A stretch of DNA of 32,843 bases from Bacillota bacterium (GCA_029552125.1 JAKPEE010000071.1:1-32843), one strand, 5' to 3'; shown: positions 1 through 8,145, counted from the first letter of the stretch. Translations and numbers: made by a program. The notes: generated by a model from the letters alone, not told the origin.

Positions 1-257
1 CAAGGCCCTCGGGCTTCGGCCGCCAAACCTGGTTCAAGTAATGCCACCAAATTAAAAGACCTTTGTAGTGGTACGTCTATATTTGTGCCTGAAAAATCCC
101 GTGGTTATTGGGTTTTCAAAGATCAGCTGTCAAACTTGAGTTAAAAAACCTGCAGCGGGCTGTGGATAAAGAGGAGCCCGATCTGGTTAAAATCAATGCG
201 GCGGTAGCCATGGAAAATGTAATTCAGGCCATTAAAAAAATGGGCCAGGGATCTTAG
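1..257 (+). pseudogene. 3' end of an unrecognised gene, apparently frameshifted
   Basis: Two open frames follow each other at the left edge. Frame 1 is open from base 1 to a TAA at 142-144 and contains TSIFVPEKSRGYWVFKDQLS. A second frame is open from 93 to a TAG at 255-257 and contains LELKNLQRAVDKEEPDL and then VKINAAVAMENVIQAIKKMG. Joining them near 131-136 by one inserted base gives one continuous, helix-rich protein end, so this is best read as one gene with a frameshift or sequence error, cut by the window edge. The final TAG overlaps the stop codon of the convergent znuB. I do not recognise the family. The alternative is that neither frame is translated. Confidence 0.35.
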
Positions 258-1069
258 CGCCGCTTTTTAAACAGGGCCGGCAGCCCGGGGACAAACGTCA
301 GGAAGAAGATGGCAGACGCGCAGAGGACTATTGCCGCGCCGGAGGGAACATCATAGTGATAAGTAAACAGAAGGCCCGCCAGGCCGCTTACTATGCCGGT
401 GGCGACGGAGCAGAGCAGCATCGCGCGGTAATTGGCGCAGAGCCGGTAACCGGCGGCTGCCGGGATTACCAGCAGGGCTGAAGCCAGCACTATGCCCACC
501 ACCAGCACCGAAGCCACTACGGTAAGGGCCAGGGAAACCAGCAGCCCCAGGTAGAGAAAGTTTACCGGCAGGCCGTTGGCCCGGGCCAGCTCTTCGTCAA
601 AAGAGATCGCCAGCAGCTCTTTAAAAAAGATGAAAATGAAGAGAAGCACCAGCACCATCACGGCGGCCAGCACCCATAAATCGGCGGCGGTGACCGTGAG
701 CACATTGCCGAAAAGCAGGCTGAACAGCTCCGGGTAGTAACCCGATTTAAAGCTGATCAGGGTGATCCCCAGGGCCATGCCGGTGGAGAAAAAAATGCCG
801 ATGACCGTATCCGCTTGAATTTTGCCATATTTGCTGATATAGCCCACCAGCAGCGCTACCAGGATGGCAAAGAGGCTGCCTGTGTATAGAGGGTTAAGGT
901 TAAGCAGCACGCCCAGGGCCAGTCCGCCGAGCATGGCGTGGGAGACGCCTGCACCCATAAAAGAGAGGCGGTTCAAGTAGACAAAAAAGGATAACAGGGA
1001 ACAAAGCAGGCCGGTCATCACGGCGGCCAGGAAAGCTTTCTGCATGAAACCATAGGCAAGTATATCCAT
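254..1069 (-). CDS. znuB: Zinc/manganese ABC transporter permease (ZnuB-like)
   Basis: This is a 271-residue integral membrane protein of the ABC-3 permease family, forming the membrane channel of a zinc (or manganese) importer. About eight hydrophobic helices are visible along the whole length. The family-typical segment GAGVSHAMLGGLALG lies near residues 39-53, and a second conserved stretch rich in small residues (LVVGIVLASALLVIPAA) lies near residues 188-204. Length is normal. Its ATG start shares a base with the stop of the ATPase gene (TAATG), so the two are translationally coupled. Order znuA-znuC-znuB on the minus strand makes a complete importer operon. The metal is inferred from the His-rich solute-binding protein, not from this subunit. 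Confidence 0.93.
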   Translation of the reverse strand: MDILAYGFMQKAFLAAVMTGLLCSLLSFFVYLNRLSFMGAGVSHAMLGGLALGVLLNLNPLYTGSLFAILVALLVGYISKYGKIQADTVIGIFFSTGMALGITLISFKSGYYPELFSLLFGNVLTVTAADLWVLAAVMVLVLLFIFIFFKELLAISFDEELARANGLPVNFLYLGLLVSLALTVVASVLVVGIVLASALLVIPAAAGYRLCANYRAMLLCSVATGIVSGLAGLLFTYHYDVPSGAAIVLCASAIFFLTFVPGLPALFKKRR

Positions 1070-1833
1070 TATCCGGCTGGACCCCTTTTCCGGCCGAAGA
1101 TCAGGTCAAATTCACAGCGGTAGGCCTGGCTTAAGCGCGGGCTTGTTAGCACTTCAGAGGGGCGGCCATGAATATGCATGGTGCGGTTGATACAAAATAG
1201 CCGTCCGGCAGAGGCGGCCACCGCCGCCAGGTCATGGGAGACCATGATCACGGTTAAACCTTGCTCCGCCTGGAGCTTTTTCAAAAGCTCCATAAACCTG
1301 TTCTGGGCCGGCAGGTCCAGTCCGGCTCCAGGCTCGTCCAGAAAGAGAAGGGCGGGTTTTTTAACCAGGGCGCGCGCCAGAAAGGCCAGTTGTTGCTGCC
1401 CTCCGGAAAGGCGGGCAAAGGGAAGGTGTTCCGCGGCAAGCATACCCACCTTTTGCAGGCTTTCCCGGGCTTTTTCGTATTGTTCCCGGCGAAAAGGCTT
1501 GCCCAGCGAAGCGGCCGTAGTCAAGCCCATGGCTACCACATCCAGCACGGAGAGGGGGAAGTCTCGGGAGACCTGGGGGCGTTGGGGCATGTAGCCGATG
1601 AGTTCTCTTTTTATACCCAGTGCGGATGGGGGCATGCCCAATACAGCCACTTCTCCCCCGGTAGGCCGGATCAGCCCCAGCAGCAGCCTCAGGAGGGTGG
1701 TTTTACCGGCGCCGTTTGGCCCGATAATACCGATGAATTCGCCCGGTTGAACGGCCATATTAATATTTTCTAAAATAATGCTGCCCCCCGGCTGGTAGCT
1801 TAAATTCATAGTGCGGATAACAGGATCATCCAT
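1069..1833 (-). CDS. znuC: Zinc/manganese ABC transporter ATP-binding protein (ZnuC-like)
   Basis: A 254-residue ABC ATPase that would power metal uptake from the cytoplasmic face. The Walker A motif GPNGAGKTT lies near residues 38-46, the Q-loop is YMPQRPQ, the ABC signature is LSGGQQQ, Walker B is PALLFLDEPGAGLD, and the switch histidine is in VSHD. All catalytic elements are present and the length is usual for the family. The ATG start follows a GGGAGAG ribosome site. It sits between znuA (35-nt untranslated gap) and znuB (1-nt overlap), all on the minus strand, so it is the ATPase of this operon. Confidence 0.95.
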   Translation of the reverse strand: MDDPVIRTMNLSYQPGGSIILENINMAVQPGEFIGIIGPNGAGKTTLLRLLLGLIRPTGGEVAVLGMPPSALGIKRELIGYMPQRPQVSRDFPLSVLDVVAMGLTTAASLGKPFRREQYEKARESLQKVGMLAAEHLPFARLSGGQQQLAFLARALVKKPALLFLDEPGAGLDLPAQNRFMELLKKLQAEQGLTVIMVSHDLAAVAASAGRLFCINRTMHIHGRPSEVLTSPRLSQAYRCEFDLIFGRKRGPAG

Positions 1834-1874
1834 ATGATACTCTCCCGTTTCTAGGCAGGGTATTCTTTGCGATT

Positions 1875-2828
1875 TTACTGCAGGGCCTGTTGAAATACGC
1901 CGGCGTTGTAGCGCATCAGGTTGATGTAGCTGTCCCGGCCATCTATTTCTTTACCGCCCAGAGGATCCAGGTATAATACTTTTCCACCGATTTCCCCGGC
2001 AATTACGGCGGCCGCTTTTCGGCTTAGCTGCGGCTCGGCGAAGATAGCCTTGATGCGATGCTCTTCCGCCAGGCGCACCAGTTCAATCAACCACTGCGCC
2101 GAAGGCTCCTGCCCTGGATACTGTTCCACGGCTGCTACTTCTTCAAGGCCATAGCGCCGGGCGAAGTATCCCCAGGCCGAATGGTAAGTAATAAATTTTT
2201 TTTGCGAGAATCCGGCGATCAGTTCAGTAAGCTCCCGGTGAAGGCCATCCAGCTTCACGCGGTATAGTTCCAGGTTCTGATCAAAATTATCCTTGTAGCG
2301 GGGCGCCGCTTCGGAAAGCTTCTGGGCAACCAGGGGGGCTATGGCCTCGTAAACCAGGAGCGGATCGGTCCACACATGGGGGTCACGGGTACTGTGGGGA
2401 TGATGATCATGAGCGGCTTCATGATCCTCTTCTGCCAGGTGGAGAGGGGTGTAGCGAAGAAGTTGCTCTTCCAGGCGTTCCGTTACTTGAATGGCCGGTT
2501 TCCCTTCGGCCGCGGCCAGCTTTACAGCCCAGTCGTCCAGCCCTTCGCCGATAAAAAAAAGAAGGTCGGCTTCGGCCACGGCGCGGGCCTGCTCCACGGT
2601 CGGTTCAAAGGTGTGGGGGCTGTCCCCCGGACCGAGCAGCAGGGTTACCTCTACGGTTTCCCCGCCAATATTTTCAATAATATCGGCCAGGGGAAAGATG
2701 GTGGCGACAACTTTCACTTTCTCCGCAGCTCCGGCACCTGCTTCCCCGGCGGGGGCGCCGCAGCCGCATAATATAAAAAACAGTGCGATCAGGCAAAGCA
2801 GATATAGCGGCGCCCGGTGTGTCACCAA
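1875..2828 (-). CDS. znuA: Metal ABC transporter substrate-binding lipoprotein (ZnuA-like)
   Basis: A 317-residue cluster A-I (ZnuA/TroA) metal-binding protein that captures Zn2+ outside the membrane and delivers it to ZnuBC. The N-terminus is a lipoprotein signal: hydrophobic residues 8-20, then a lipobox LCGC with the lipidated Cys at about residue 23. The start of the mature fold is VVATIFPLADIIENIGG. A His/acid-rich loop near residues 132-150 (DHEAAHDHHPHS) just before DPHVWTDP is typical of zinc-specific rather than manganese-specific members. Further ligand regions are YHSAWGY and FAEPQLS. The start is TTG at 2828 (or GTG three bases in) behind GGAGG. It is first in the operon, with a promoter and dyad immediately upstream. 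Confidence 0.93.
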   Translation of the reverse strand: MVTHRAPLYLLCLIALFFILCGCGAPAGEAGAGAAEKVKVVATIFPLADIIENIGGETVEVTLLLGPGDSPHTFEPTVEQARAVAEADLLFFIGEGLDDWAVKLAAAEGKPAIQVTERLEEQLLRYTPLHLAEEDHEAAHDHHPHSTRDPHVWTDPLLVYEAIAPLVAQKLSEAAPRYKDNFDQNLELYRVKLDGLHRELTELIAGFSQKKFITYHSAWGYFARRYGLEEVAAVEQYPGQEPSAQWLIELVRLAEEHRIKAIFAEPQLSRKAAAVIAGEIGGKVLYLDPLGGKEIDGRDSYINLMRYNAGVFQQALQ

Positions 2829-2843
2829 GGATAACCTCCAGCT

Positions 2844-2899
2844 AATTGCAACTTACTTGCATTTAAAAATATATTATCAACGGATACCACCGATGTCAA
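2844..2899 (-). promoter_or_regulatory. znuA promoter with Zur/Fur-type operator-like dyad
   Basis: On the minus strand, TTGACA (plus positions 2894-2899) and TAATAT (2871-2876) are separated by exactly 17 bases, a near-consensus sigma-A promoter. Just downstream, over the expected start of transcription, lies an inverted repeat TGCAA-N5-TTGCA (2847-2861) with A/T-flanked symmetry to 2844-2864. This position suits a metal-responsive Fur-family repressor; the identity of the regulator is inference. Confidence 0.7.
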
Positions 2900-3231
2900 T
2901 TAATTGCATGAATGATAGGCAGTAGAGCCTCTCTTGCTCAAATTCCCATGCTCAAATTTGCGCCAGATATTAAACAAGGTTCCTGTAAAAGCCGTTTTGG
3001 TAATATAGCAAAAATTTTTATAGGGCGAAATTTTATTATTGTTTTTATTGGCACTAAATTCGAATCTTTCTTGACAAAGGAAATATTATTTGATAATTTT
3101 GATCCAGTAATATTTTGTCAATTGATATGAAGACTCCTTTTTAACCACTTTTTGTTTCTGCACCAATTTAACCAGGCTTTTAAAAAGCCGAGTCACGCCA
3201 CGTGGCGTTAATAACCAAAGGAGGTTGGATG
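2900..3231 (+). promoter_or_regulatory. Intergenic region with promoter and palindromes before the acyl-CoA dehydrogenase gene
   Basis: This AT-rich gap carries no convincing gene. It contains a promoter, TTGACA (3071-3076), 17-base spacer, TAATTT (3094-3099). A perfect 7-1-7 inverted repeat GGCTTTT-A-AAAAGCC follows at 3175-3189, then a perfect 14-base palindrome ACGCCACGTGGCGT at 3195-3208. The ribosome site AAAGGAGG is at 3217-3224. The two palindromes in the untranslated leader look like a protein-binding site or an attenuating RNA structure. Confidence 0.55.
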
Positions 3232-4437
3232 ATGGATTTTCAGTTTACTGAAGAGCAGATTATGTTTAAACAAAGCCTGCGGGATCTCCTGGAGAAGGAA
3301 TTCGGTCCAGTGGTGGATCAGAGAGATAAGCAGGGGCCCTTGACGCGGGAAGAAGCTATTGATGTGATGAAAAAGCTAAAAAAAGTAGGGGTGGGCCTTG
3401 ACCCTGAAAGTATAACAGATTTGCTGGATCCGGTCATGTTTGGTATTATTGCCGAAGAATTCGGCCGGGTATGGCCGAGCCTGCTTCCGCTTTTTGGCAT
3501 GGGCGCTATCCCCGCCATTTTTGTGCCGTCCTGCTCTGACGAGGTAAAAGGGCGCCTGCTGCCGCGGCTGGAAAAGGGCGAGTTTATCGGCTGTTTTGCC
3601 GAAACCGAGCCTGATGCGGGTTGCGACACGTCAAACCTGGGGACAACCGCCCGCCTGGAGGGAGACTTTTATGTGGTCAATGGTAGAAAAAGCTGGATCA
3701 GTAACGCCACCATTGCAGATACCGCTTTTGTCGGCGTAAAAGACGCTGAGACCGGAAACCACATGTTTCTCCTGGTAGAAAAAGAGGTTTCTCCCTTCGA
3801 GGCCACCGAATCGCATAAATTGGGCTGGAAAGCTTCGCCTACCGGTGAAATGTTTTTTGATGATTGCAAGGTGCCGCGGGAAAACGAACTGGGGGTTCTG
3901 CTTTCCAATGCCCTTGCCTCGGGGACTCTGGCCATGCCGGCCGGCTTTATGAAGCTGTTGACTTCCATGACTCCGGTTACAGCCATGCTGACCATTCCCC
4001 GGGCGGGGATGGGACTCGCTGCAGTAGGGATAGCCCAGGCGGCTTTTGAGGCTTCGGTCAAATATGCCAGGGAAAGGATCCAGTTTGGCAAACCGCTGGG
4101 CAAATTCCAGCTAATTCAAGAAATGCTTTATGAAATGAACGTTGCTATCGAAACAGCGAGGCTGTTGGGCTATAAGGCCATGGACCTCATTGTTAAAGGA
4201 GACCCTGAAGCAAGAAAATATTCCGCCATGGCCAAGGCATACGGCGGAGAAGTGGCGCAGAAAGTAACGGACAGAGCCATTCAGATCCACGGTGGAATGG
4301 GGCTTTCCGAAGAAATGCCCATTGAGAGGTATTTCCGGGATGCGCGGATGATGACCATTCCTGACGGAACCAGTGAAATGATGAAGTTGATCACCGGCTA
4401 CGCCATTTTGGGTAAAGGTTTTTCAGCATATGCATAA
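3232..4437 (+). CDS. Acyl-CoA dehydrogenase family flavoprotein
   Basis: This enzyme should oxidise an acyl-CoA to the 2-enoyl-CoA with FAD, passing electrons to ETF. It has the three-domain architecture of about 400 residues. TEPDAGCD is the flavin-contacting motif; the middle beta domain includes VVNGRKSWISNA; the C-terminal helical domain has RIQFGKPLGKFQLIQ and IQIHGGMGLSEEMPIERYFRDAR. At the position of the usual catalytic glutamate (YEGTSE in medium/short-chain enzymes) the sequence is PDGTSE, with Asp at about residue 378. The ATG at 3232 is chosen because AAAGGAGG lies 7 bases upstream; the ATG at 3229 is possible and the GTG at 3202 is unlikely because it lies inside a palindrome. 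It is monocistronic, with its own promoter and terminator. The acyl substrate is not evident. Confidence 0.9.
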   Translation: MDFQFTEEQIMFKQSLRDLLEKEFGPVVDQRDKQGPLTREEAIDVMKKLKKVGVGLDPESITDLLDPVMFGIIAEEFGRVWPSLLPLFGMGAIPAIFVPSCSDEVKGRLLPRLEKGEFIGCFAETEPDAGCDTSNLGTTARLEGDFYVVNGRKSWISNATIADTAFVGVKDAETGNHMFLLVEKEVSPFEATESHKLGWKASPTGEMFFDDCKVPRENELGVLLSNALASGTLAMPAGFMKLLTSMTPVTAMLTIPRAGMGLAAVGIAQAAFEASVKYARERIQFGKPLGKFQLIQEMLYEMNVAIETARLLGYKAMDLIVKGDPEARKYSAMAKAYGGEVAQKVTDRAIQIHGGMGLSEEMPIERYFRDARMMTIPDGTSEMMKLITGYAILGKGFSAYA

Positions 4438-4480
4438 AAAGTGGCGTTTCAGCGAGACATAAACTAATTATCCAATTAGA

Positions 4481-4507
4481 AAAACGGGGTTATCCCCGTT
4501 TTTTTCA
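4481..4507 (+). terminator. Rho-independent terminator of the acyl-CoA dehydrogenase gene
   Basis: The stem AAAACGGGG / CCCCGTTTT has a four-base loop TTAT and runs straight into a T tract. It lies about 45 bases after the stop codon at 4437. Confidence 0.9.
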
Positions 4508-4787
4508 ACTTTTTAAAGGACCCTTATGGTGTACGCAAGTAGATGCATCCTTATTCAACTTGTATAGTACACTATTGCTAAAGGATTTTCCATCCTGGTG
4601 TAGAAGTCGGGCATGGCCATGGGCTCTAACCATGGTCTGGCGCGGATCAAGTTTTTCTGTCTCTTCAGAGAACCGCACCTGGCAGCATAGTATTTTGGTT
4701 TTTCCCAATCAAATTAACGCTCCTGCATCTCCTGATTTCCGGACTATTGCGCTGTATGAATTATTAAAAAAATAATCGAGGTGTGCC
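4508..4787. other. Intergenic region before the aminotransferase, no recognisable gene
   Basis: With the terminator, the gap from 4438 to 4787 exceeds 300 bases. Short open frames exist on both strands (for example 4560-4775 plus and 4505-4708 minus), but neither has a convincing ribosome site or a recognisable product. A small inverted repeat ATAGT-AC-ACTAT lies at 4564-4575 and could belong to a promoter. The only clear signal is the GAGGTG ribosome site (4779-4784) of the next gene. Confidence 0.4.
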
Positions 4788-5978
4788 ATGCCAATCAGCA
4801 AATCTATAAGTAGCCTGACTGAGAAATACAGTGCCGCCAATTATCTACCCCTGCCTGTAGTCCTGGTCAAGGGTGAAGGGGTCTGGGTGGAGGATCCGGA
4901 AGGCAACCGTTACATGGATATGCTCAGCGCGTATTCGGCCATGAGCCACGGCCATCGCCATCCCCGGATCATTAAAGCTTTAAAAGAACAGGCCGATCGG
5001 ATTACCCTTACTTCCAGGGCTTTTCATAACGAACTTTTGGGCGCCTTTTGTCAAAAGCTGGCGGAAATAACCGGCAAAGAGCTGATTTTACCCATGAATA
5101 CGGGAGCTGAAGCGGTGGAAACCGCCATTAAAGCCGCTCGCCGCTGGGCTTACGATGTGAAGAAGGTTCCCGAGGGGAAAGCGGAAATTATAACCTGCGC
5201 CGGCAACTTTCACGGGCGGACCGTCACTATTGTTTCCTTCAGCTCCGACGAAAACTATCGCCGGGGATTTGGCCCCTTTACACCCGGCTTTAAAATTATT
5301 CCTTACGGTGATCTGGCCGCGCTGCAAGAAGCGATCACATTTAATACTGCGGCCTTGCTCATTGAACCGGTTCAGGGTGAAGGTGGCATCATCATTCCCC
5401 CGGAAGGATTCCTGCGGGAGGCCTATGCCCTTTGCCGGGAAAACAATATTTTGTTCATGGCTGACGAGATTCAAACCGGTTTTGGCCGGACAGGCAAGAT
5501 GTTCGGCTGTGATTGGGAAGATGTCAAGCCGGACGTGTACATTATGGGCAAGGCACTGGGCGGCGGGGTCATGCCAGTTTCCGCCGTCGCCGCCGATAAG
5601 GAAGTGCTGGGGGTATTCGATCCCGGTTCTCACGGCTCTACCTTTGGCGGCAATCCGCTGGCTTGCGCCGTGGCCCTGGCGGCCATAGACGTGATACTAG
5701 AGGAGGACCTGGCGAGCCAGTCCCGCGAAAAGGGAGATTATTTTATGGCAGAATTGCGCCAAATGGTAAATCCAAAAATTAAAGAAGTCAGAGGCAAAGG
5801 CCTTCTGATCGGCGTAGAGTTGACGGAGAAAGCGCGCCCCTATTGCGAAGCGTTGATGGAACAGGGCATTCTGGCCAAGGAGACCCATGAGAACGTGATC
5901 CGTTTTGCACCGCCCCTGGTCATCACCCGGGAAGAGATGGACTGGGCCCTGGAGCGCATCCGCAGGGTTCTGGGTTAG
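4788..5978 (+). CDS. rocD: Class III aminotransferase, ornithine--oxo-acid transaminase-like
   Basis: A PLP-dependent fold-type I aminotransferase of 396 residues, the usual RocD length. It would convert ornithine plus 2-oxoglutarate to glutamate semialdehyde and glutamate. Seen motifs are [17 protein letters not shown] near the N-terminus, [17 protein letters not shown] (cofactor phosphate region), [30 protein letters not shown] (the Asp that contacts the pyridine nitrogen), and [11 protein letters not shown] with the Schiff-base lysine at residue 255. The C-terminus [13 protein letters not shown] is also typical. The overall pattern is closer to ornithine than to acetylornithine or GABA transaminases, though substrate range in this class is hard to call. 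It is a single gene with its own terminator. A lysine or other diamine role is an alternative given the lysine-dehydrogenase-like gene at the right end. Confidence 0.85.
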   Translation: MPISKSISSLTEKYSAANYLPLPVVLVKGEGVWVEDPEGNRYMDMLSAYSAMSHGHRHPRIIKALKEQADRITLTSRAFHNELLGAFCQKLAEITGKELILPMNTGAEAVETAIKAARRWAYDVKKVPEGKAEIITCAGNFHGRTVTIVSFSSDENYRRGFGPFTPGFKIIPYGDLAALQEAITFNTAALLIEPVQGEGGIIIPPEGFLREAYALCRENNILFMADEIQTGFGRTGKMFGCDWEDVKPDVYIMGKALGGGVMPVSAVAADKEVLGVFDPGSHGSTFGGNPLACAVALAAIDVILEEDLASQSREKGDYFMAELRQMVNPKIKEVRGKGLLIGVELTEKARPYCEALMEQGILAKETHENVIRFAPPLVITREEMDWALERIRRVLG

Positions 5979-6000
5979 CTCTATTGAAGTGGAATCCAGG

Positions 6001-6028
6001 AAAAGGGGCTCCCCTACGAGCCCCTTTT
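6001..6028. terminator. Bidirectional terminator between convergent genes
   Basis: The perfect 10-bp stem AAAAGGGGCT / AGCCCCTTTT has an 8-base loop. It lies 22 bases after the aminotransferase stop and about 36 bases past the end of the convergent SCP2 gene. The A and T runs at each side suit termination in both directions. Confidence 0.85.
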
Positions 6029-6064
6029 AAGGTCATAGCGCCTGTTGTGGCACAGTTTAAGAGG

Positions 6065-6388
6065 TTAACCGACGACCGCCTGCAGTTTCATGGCCAGGGC
6101 CATATCGCCTTTAATTTTAAGCTTGCCGGCCATAAAAGCGGAAGTGGAGTTCAATTTTCCTTCCATCATGCTCTGGCAATCTTCAGCGGACATGAGCAGC
6201 GTCACGTTGGGGTTGTCGTGGGCCCCTTCTATAACCTCAACAGAGCCGTCGGCCACTTTTAAGTGGAATGTGCCCCCGTCATCCCCGGAAAGCTCAAACT
6301 GAAAGACCGCATTCACACCCTTGGATTTTGCCGGATCCGCTGCGGCCGCTTTGTCCCGGGCCGCTTTAACGATATCCGCAAACGCCAT
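6065..6388 (-). CDS. SCP2 sterol-carrier-domain protein
   Basis: A free-standing 107-residue SCP2 (sterol carrier protein 2) domain. The family binds lipids or acyl-CoA in a hydrophobic tunnel; in bacteria its role is mostly unproven but often tied to acyl-CoA metabolism. The SCP2 pattern is visible: an early strand AVFQFELSGDDGGTFHLKVADG, split here by description into AVFQFELSG and FHLKVADGSVEV, then NPNVTLLMSAEDCQSMMEGK and the closing helix region AFMAGKLKIKGDMALAMKLQ. The ATG follows GAGGAGG. It has its own promoter at 6448-6476 and is converged on by the aminotransferase. The surrounding acyl-CoA genes support a fatty-acyl carrier role, but that is inference. Confidence 0.9.
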   Translation of the reverse strand: MAFADIVKAARDKAAAADPAKSKGVNAVFQFELSGDDGGTFHLKVADGSVEVIEGAHDNPNVTLLMSAEDCQSMMEGKLNSTSAFMAGKLKIKGDMALAMKLQAVVG

Positions 6389-6447
6389 TTTTTTATTCCT
6401 CCTCTATATGTATTTTTTGGGCTGCCAGTTCAGGCAACTTTAACTAA

Positions 6448-6476
6448 ACTTTACCTTTAATTATGAATAATGTCAA
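6448..6476 (-). promoter_or_regulatory. Promoter of the SCP2 gene
   Basis: On the minus strand, TTGACA (plus 6471-6476) and TAAAGT (6448-6453) have a 17-base spacer. They lie about 60 bases upstream of the SCP2 start, between it and the end of the HAD gene. This suggests the SCP2 gene is transcribed separately from the upstream operon. Confidence 0.6.
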
Positions 6477-6487
6477 TATTCTTTAGT

Positions 6488-7321
6488 TTAATAATTTTTA
6501 GGTTCAGTATATTCTCTCAACTTCAGGGCCAGTTCTTTGACGCTGGGGAATACAAAATCAGGTTTTAGCTTGCTTTTCCCCAGCTCCTGCGCCGTGGTTT
6601 CCCCGGAAAGCACCAGGATTGAGGTTAAGCCGCAATTATGGCCGAGGGCAATGTCGGTATAAAGGCGGTCGCCCACCACGGCCAGGGTGTCTTTGACGGC
6701 TTTTTTACGTTGAGTGAGCGCCTCTACTGTAAGCGGGTTGGGTTTGCCGGCTACAACATGGGGTGGCTGCCCCGTGGCCGCCTGGAGCAGGGCGGTGATG
6801 GCTCCGCAGTCGGGTATAAATTCTCCTCCCTCGATGGGGCAGGTCAGATCAGGGTGGGAGGCCAGGTAAGGCACCCCTTTCCGGATATAGCGGCACGCGG
6901 CGGCCAGCTTGTCATAGTTGAGGGTCTGGTCAAACCCGACGACCACGAAATCTACGGGCCGGCCGTATTCAAATTCCAGGTTGAAACCGGCTTTGCTCAG
7001 TTCTTGCAAGAAATAGCCGGTACCCAGCGGAAAAAGCGAGGCGCCGGGCTTGATTTTGTGGAGATAGTAAATTAACACCTCCGTGGAGGTAAGAATGTCT
7101 TCCAGGGAGGCGGCAATGCCCAGCCTGTTTAGCTTGTCCCGGTAAAAGCTCCTGTTTTTGGACGAGTTGTTGGAGAAAAAAATGCATTCTTTTCCCTGTT
7201 CCTGGACAAGCGAGATGAAATCTGCCGCCCCATCGATCAGGCGCTCTCCCAGCCAGATGGTGCCGTCCATGTCCATGAGGAAATATTTGATTTGCGCCAG
7301 CCGCTCTACCTTTTTGTCCAT
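6488..7321 (-). CDS. HAD-IIA family sugar/glycerol phosphatase (NagD-like)
   Basis: A 277-residue haloacid-dehalogenase hydrolase of the NagD/p-nitrophenylphosphatase subfamily. The nucleophile motif is FLMDMDGTIWLGE (DxDGT) near residues 15-27. Motif II is FFSNNSSKNR, the type IIA cap is the middle third, the Lys motif is in AGKPNPLTVEA, and the C-terminal Mg2+ motif is VGDRLYTDIALGHNCG. All catalytic positions are present. AAGGAG precedes the ATG. It lies 20 bases after the glycerophosphodiesterase gene in the same direction. HAD-IIA enzymes include glycerol-3-phosphate phosphatases, so dephosphorylating the glycerol-3-phosphate made by its neighbour is a reasonable inference; nucleotide or sugar-phosphate substrates remain possible. 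Confidence 0.9.
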   Translation of the reverse strand: MDKKVERLAQIKYFLMDMDGTIWLGERLIDGAADFISLVQEQGKECIFFSNNSSKNRSFYRDKLNRLGIAASLEDILTSTEVLIYYLHKIKPGASLFPLGTGYFLQELSKAGFNLEFEYGRPVDFVVVGFDQTLNYDKLAAACRYIRKGVPYLASHPDLTCPIEGGEFIPDCGAITALLQAATGQPPHVVAGKPNPLTVEALTQRKKAVKDTLAVVGDRLYTDIALGHNCGLTSILVLSGETTAQELGKSKLKPDFVFPSVKELALKLREYTEPKNY

Positions 7322-7341
7322 AATTTCTGCTCCTTGAATTT

Positions 7342-8142
7342 TTAAGGATTGTTCAGAAAATCTTCCTGCATCTCTTGGCGGCGGTGCTGTTCCCTCTCAC
7401 GCAGCAGTTTGCGCAACAGGTCCGGCCGGTTGGTAATGATCCCGTCCACGCCCAGGTCCAGCAGCTCCATCATCTTCGCGGCTGCATCTACGGTCCAGGC
7501 ATAGACTTTATATCCGCGGGCCCTGGCCCGGGACATGAACTTGCTGTTCACCATGCTGTAGTGGGGATGCAGCGCTTCCGGTTTAAACCGGTTCAGCAGG
7601 CAGCGGCGATCCAGCCGCAGGAAGGGCAGGTAGAGCAAGCCCACCGGTATGCGGCCATCGATCTGTTTCAGCCGCGCCAGGGAAAAGGGGTTGAATGACG
7701 AGACAATGACCCTGCGGTAAAGGTCGTAGCCGGAGACCAGGGCCGCCACCTTTTGCTCCAGGAGATACCCTGCCAGCGCACCGCTTTTGGTTTCAATATT
7801 GATAAAAGCATGCTTCGGCAGGGCGGCAATTGCCTCTTCCAGGGTGGGAACAGGGGTGCCGGCATAAGCGGGGGAAAATTTTACCCCTGCATCCAGGGCT
7901 TTTAGCTCCGCCAGGGTTTTTTTTGATACGGGGCCTTTTCCGTCTGTCGTTTTATTCACGGTACGGTTGTGCATAACTACCACGGCACCGTCCCGGCTTA
8001 AGCGAACATCAAGCTCCACCCCATCGGCGCCGGCCTCCAGGGCGGCGGCAAAGGAAGGGATGGTATTTTCCGGGGCAATTTCAGGGGCGCCCCGGTGTCC
8101 CAGGTTTAAGAAGTGTTGCAAAGGCCAGTCCTCCCGGGGCAT
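7342..8142 (-). CDS. Glycerophosphodiester phosphodiesterase
   Basis: A 266-residue GDPD-family TIM-barrel enzyme that hydrolyses glycerophosphodiesters to sn-glycerol-3-phosphate and an alcohol. The family signature is complete: LGHRGAPEIAPENTIPSF, then GADGVELDVRLSRDGAVVVMHN split over residues 38-60, with the Glu/Asp metal ligands and catalytic histidines, NIETKSG, and the closing VYAWTVDAAAKMMELLDLGV and DGIITNRPDLL. No signal peptide is seen, so it acts in the cytoplasm on imported or recycled substrate. It starts 3 bases after the transporter stop codon and is followed by the HAD phosphatase, making a three-gene operon. No strong ribosome site is visible, consistent with translational coupling. 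Confidence 0.93.
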   Translation of the reverse strand: MPREDWPLQHFLNLGHRGAPEIAPENTIPSFAAALEAGADGVELDVRLSRDGAVVVMHNRTVNKTTDGKGPVSKKTLAELKALDAGVKFSPAYAGTPVPTLEEAIAALPKHAFINIETKSGALAGYLLEQKVAALVSGYDLYRRVIVSSFNPFSLARLKQIDGRIPVGLLYLPFLRLDRRCLLNRFKPEALHPHYSMVNSKFMSRARARGYKVYAWTVDAAAKMMELLDLGVDGIITNRPDLLRKLLREREQHRRQEMQEDFLNNP

Positions 8143-8145
8143 GGT

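Noticed and set aside
2912-3130. 72-codon plus-strand frame in the gap before the acyl-CoA dehydrogenase gene
   Set aside because: AT-rich composition, no ribosome site, no recognisable motif, and it contains the -35/-10 promoter elements of the next gene.
4560-4775. 71-codon plus-strand frame before the aminotransferase gene
   Set aside because: No convincing ribosome site, unnatural composition rich in Ser/Trp/Arg, and an equally long frame on the other strand.
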